In this document: piece by piece, positions 61,200 to 62,634 of the stretch
Layout of the letters: every line of letters begins with the position of its first letter
Position numbering within the stretch: the stretch's first letter is position 1
DNA from: Roseofilum casamattae BLCC-M143
Lineage (GTDB): Bacteria > Cyanobacteriota > Cyanobacteriia > Cyanobacteriales > Desertifilaceae
Direction of reading: 5' to 3'
DNA length: 62,634 nt
Assembly: GCF_030068455.1 (NCBI RefSeq)
Contig: NZ_JAQOSQ010000023.1
Coordinates: forward strand, 1 to 62,634
Notes under the pieces: model-generated
Seen by the model: the letters and a program-made list of their open reading frames with translations, nothing else
Told to the model about the DNA's origin: nothing
Database searches by the model: none
Program-made: the position numbers and the translations under genes

Positions 61200-61844
61200 A
61201 TGACAATTCACAGCGACCAAAAACAACTGCTTCTGATCGATGACGATCCCAATTTGATTCTCTTAGTCCAAGACTATTTGGAGTTCCGAGGTTATGAAGT
61301 AACCACCGCAGAAAATGGGCAACAGGCTTTGGAAATCCTAGAAGATAACACTCCAGATATGATTATCTGTGATGTCATGATGCCAGAGATGGACGGGTAC
61401 GAATTTGTCGAAAATGTGCGCCAAGACGATACGACCTCTTGGATCCCCGTCCTATTCTTGTCGGCAAAAGGTCAAAGTCAAGACCGGGTTAAGGGTTTAA
61501 GTAAAGGAGCCGATGTTTATATGGTGAAACCGTTTGAACCAGAAGAATTAGTCGCTCAAGTTGAATCGTCCTTAAAACAAGCATCGCGAATGATGCATCA
61601 TCAATCCAAAGGCGGGAATACAGAAGTGAGCTTCCCGAAAGTTCCCGACGATGTCAGCTTAACTCCAACCGAGCGCAAAGTCGTACAAAAAGTGGCTCAA
61701 GGAAGTTCTAATCGAGAAATTGCAGAAATTCTTAACGTGAGTCAACGTACGGTAGAAAGTCATGTCTCCAATATGCTAGGCAAAACCAACTTGCATAACC
61801 GAACCGAACTCGCTCGCTGGGCTATGGAAAACAGTTTGGCTTAA
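61200..61844 (+). CDS. NarL/LuxR-type response regulator
   Basis: The 214-residue protein has a receiver domain (LLLIDDDPNLILLVQDYLEF, DMIICDVMMPEMDGYEF with the phosphorylated Asp, VLFLSAKGQSQD and VKPFEPEELV). A LuxR-type helix-turn-helix domain follows: LTPTERKVVQKVAQGSSNRE then IAEILNVSQRTVESHVSNML. The arrangement resembles Ycf29/NarL-class regulators of cyanobacteria and plastids. No kinase gene is adjacent, so the signal is unknown. Confidence 0.92.
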   Translation: MTIHSDQKQLLLIDDDPNLILLVQDYLEFRGYEVTTAENGQQALEILEDNTPDMIICDVMMPEMDGYEFVENVRQDDTTSWIPVLFLSAKGQSQDRVKGLSKGADVYMVKPFEPEELVAQVESSLKQASRMMHHQSKGGNTEVSFPKVPDDVSLTPTERKVVQKVAQGSSNREIAEILNVSQRTVESHVSNMLGKTNLHNRTELARWAMENSLA

Positions 61845-61998
61845 GGGGAGTACCGGTCAATGGATTAGCCTATGTCTTCAGGGTTGCATCTACTAGGTCT
61901 TCCATTGCCAATCCCCAGAGAACAAATGCCTTAATTTCAGCGTTTGGCGATCGCGTCCGGGCAAAATCTGCTATACTAACATTAGCTTATGCAGGTTT

Positions 61999-62071
61999 GC
62001 TGGTGTAACTCAGTTGGTAGAGTAGCTGATTTGTAATCAGCCTGTCAGGAGTTCGAGTCTCCTCACCAGCT
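61999..62071 (+). tRNA. tRNA-Thr (TGT)
   Basis: The 73-nt sequence folds as a standard tRNA: acceptor GCTGGTG/CACCAGC, D-arm ACTCAGTTGGTAGAGT, anticodon arm GCTGATTTGTAATCAGC with anticodon TGT, and T-arm AGGAGTTCGAGTCTCCT. CCA is not encoded. A possible -10 box (TATACT at 61972-61977) precedes it. Confidence 0.97.
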
Positions 62072-62084
62072 TTTAAACAAAACG

Positions 62085-62140
62085 TGTAGGAGTGAGACTC
62101 TCGCTCCTGGCAGTCCGATTACAAACCGGCTGCTCTACCT
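62085..62140 (-). pseudogene. Inverted tRNA-Thr-like relic
   Basis: The minus strand reads GGTAGAGCAGCCGGTTTGTA, then ATCGGACTGCC and AGGAGCGAGAGTCTCACTCC. This matches the D-arm, anticodon arm (TTTGTAA loop, so TGT again) and T-arm of the tRNA-Thr gene 14 bp away, in opposite orientation and degenerate. The acceptor stem is missing. Confidence 0.7.
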
Positions 62141-62194
62141 AAAATCTACCTAAAACCACCCTAACACCATAGGGGTGGAAAGGCTAGTGGTCTG

Positions 62195-62634
62195 TCAATG
62201 CTTTATTAACGGATATAAATGCTTTAACTTAATCCGAGCTTCTTCAGTGGTAAATTGCCAATCCATGACTGAGCCAGTTTGATTTCTCTGTTTCTCCCAA
62301 GCCGCTATTTCCTTTTTCAATATATCTTTTTTGGCAATACGTCGATTCAGACATTGTCGGTTTAAAACACTTAATTCAATTTCTGCCATATTTAACCAAC
62401 TGCCATGTTTTGGAGTATAGTGAAATTCTAATTTGCTCAAAATACGTTGAGCTTCATCCGGTTCAAAAGCCTTATATAATGAGGCTTTCACATGGGTATT
62501 CAAGTTATCCTGTACCAGAATTATTTTTTCAGCACCAGGAAAACATTCGTCAACGAGATACTTCATTTGTTGACCATAATCTCTTTGAGTGCGTTGGTCA
62601 GTCACTTCTACATGTCTCCAACCTGTTAGAGGTT
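62195..62634 (-). CDS. IS630-type transposase, cut by right window edge
   Basis: The frame is open beyond the GTG at 62605 to the window edge (LTGWRHVEV upstream), so the 5' end lies outside. At least 146 residues are visible: TDQRTQRDYGQQMKYLVDEC, KIILVQDNLNTH with the second catalytic Asp, and FHYTPKHGSWLNMAEIELSV with the final Glu. These are the DDE signatures of IS630/Tc1-type transposases. The C-terminal part is intact here. The element end was not identified. Confidence 0.9.
   Translation of the reverse strand, partial: PLTGWRHVEVTDQRTQRDYGQQMKYLVDECFPGAEKIILVQDNLNTHVKASLYKAFEPDEAQRILSKLEFHYTPKHGSWLNMAEIELSVLNRQCLNRRIAKKDILKKEIAAWEKQRNQTGSVMDWQFTTEEARIKLKHLYPLIKH

Overview
The window is chromosomal DNA of a cyanobacterium. 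The palindrome GCGATCGC and its GATCGC core are extremely frequent. The gene content is cyanobacterial: ndhC-ndhK-ndhJ, minCDE, a PEP-CTERM protein, Uma2 nucleases and a flotillin pair. The hps genes at 49.2-57.9 kb (hormogonium polysaccharide, gliding) and the contractile injection genes at the left edge point to a motile filamentous strain. That assignment is inference; no rRNA or other species marker is present.

Layout. 1-4.3 kb: the end of a contractile injection system (CIS) cluster, with a repeat-rich protein cut by the window edge, a tube-binding (CIS_tube/Afp7-like) protein and a VgrG-type spike with a Gln/Pro-rich tail. 4.3-10.8 kb: housekeeping genes (Uma2 nuclease, moaE, YdcF-like, Rieske oxygenase, a small Cys protein, ispG, an S41 protease). 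11-15.6 kb: PEP-CTERM protein, ndhCKJ and an iron-type ABC permease. 15.7-21.1 kb: a giant Ser/Thr kinase-ATPase-histidine kinase gene split by a one-base frameshift. 21.2-25.8 kb (minus): a flotillin (YqiK-like) and NfeD-like (YqiJ-like) pair, preceded by a divergent isoprenoid-synthase-fold protein overlapping a methyltransferase. 25.9-29.8 kb: aldo/keto reductase, SMP-30-type lactonase, and a protein with a permuted-papain signature that may be CIS cargo.

29.8-37.7 kb is an accessory region. It holds many copies of a short palindrome (core AGAAACCGGGTTTCT), a decayed DUF433/DUF5615 toxin-antitoxin pair, an ISAs1 element with perfect 20-bp ends, two tandem hicBA copies plus a third hicA relic, an RTX-type calcium-binding protein, another Uma2 nuclease and an Rpn/DUF2887 nuclease. 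37.8-41.7 kb: tRNA-Gly and a MacAB-like exporter. 41.7-48.3 kb: an overlapping pair of NTPase genes, an AAA ATPase followed by a membrane-spanning STAND/WD40 protein. 49.2-57.9 kb: hpsA, hpsB, hpsC and a fourth pseudopilin. 58.0-60.4 kb: minCDE, with an unusually long MinE. The right end has a ferredoxin-like protein, a NarL/LuxR response regulator, tRNA-Thr followed by an inverted tRNA relic, and an IS630-type transposase cut by the window edge.

The most interesting leads are the CIS end with its possible cargo, the divergent isoprenoid synthase/methyltransferase pair, the AAA + STAND-WD40 pair, the palindrome-bracketed hicBA amplification, and the calcium-loop-rich HpsA. All calls come from reading the sequence; no database search was run.
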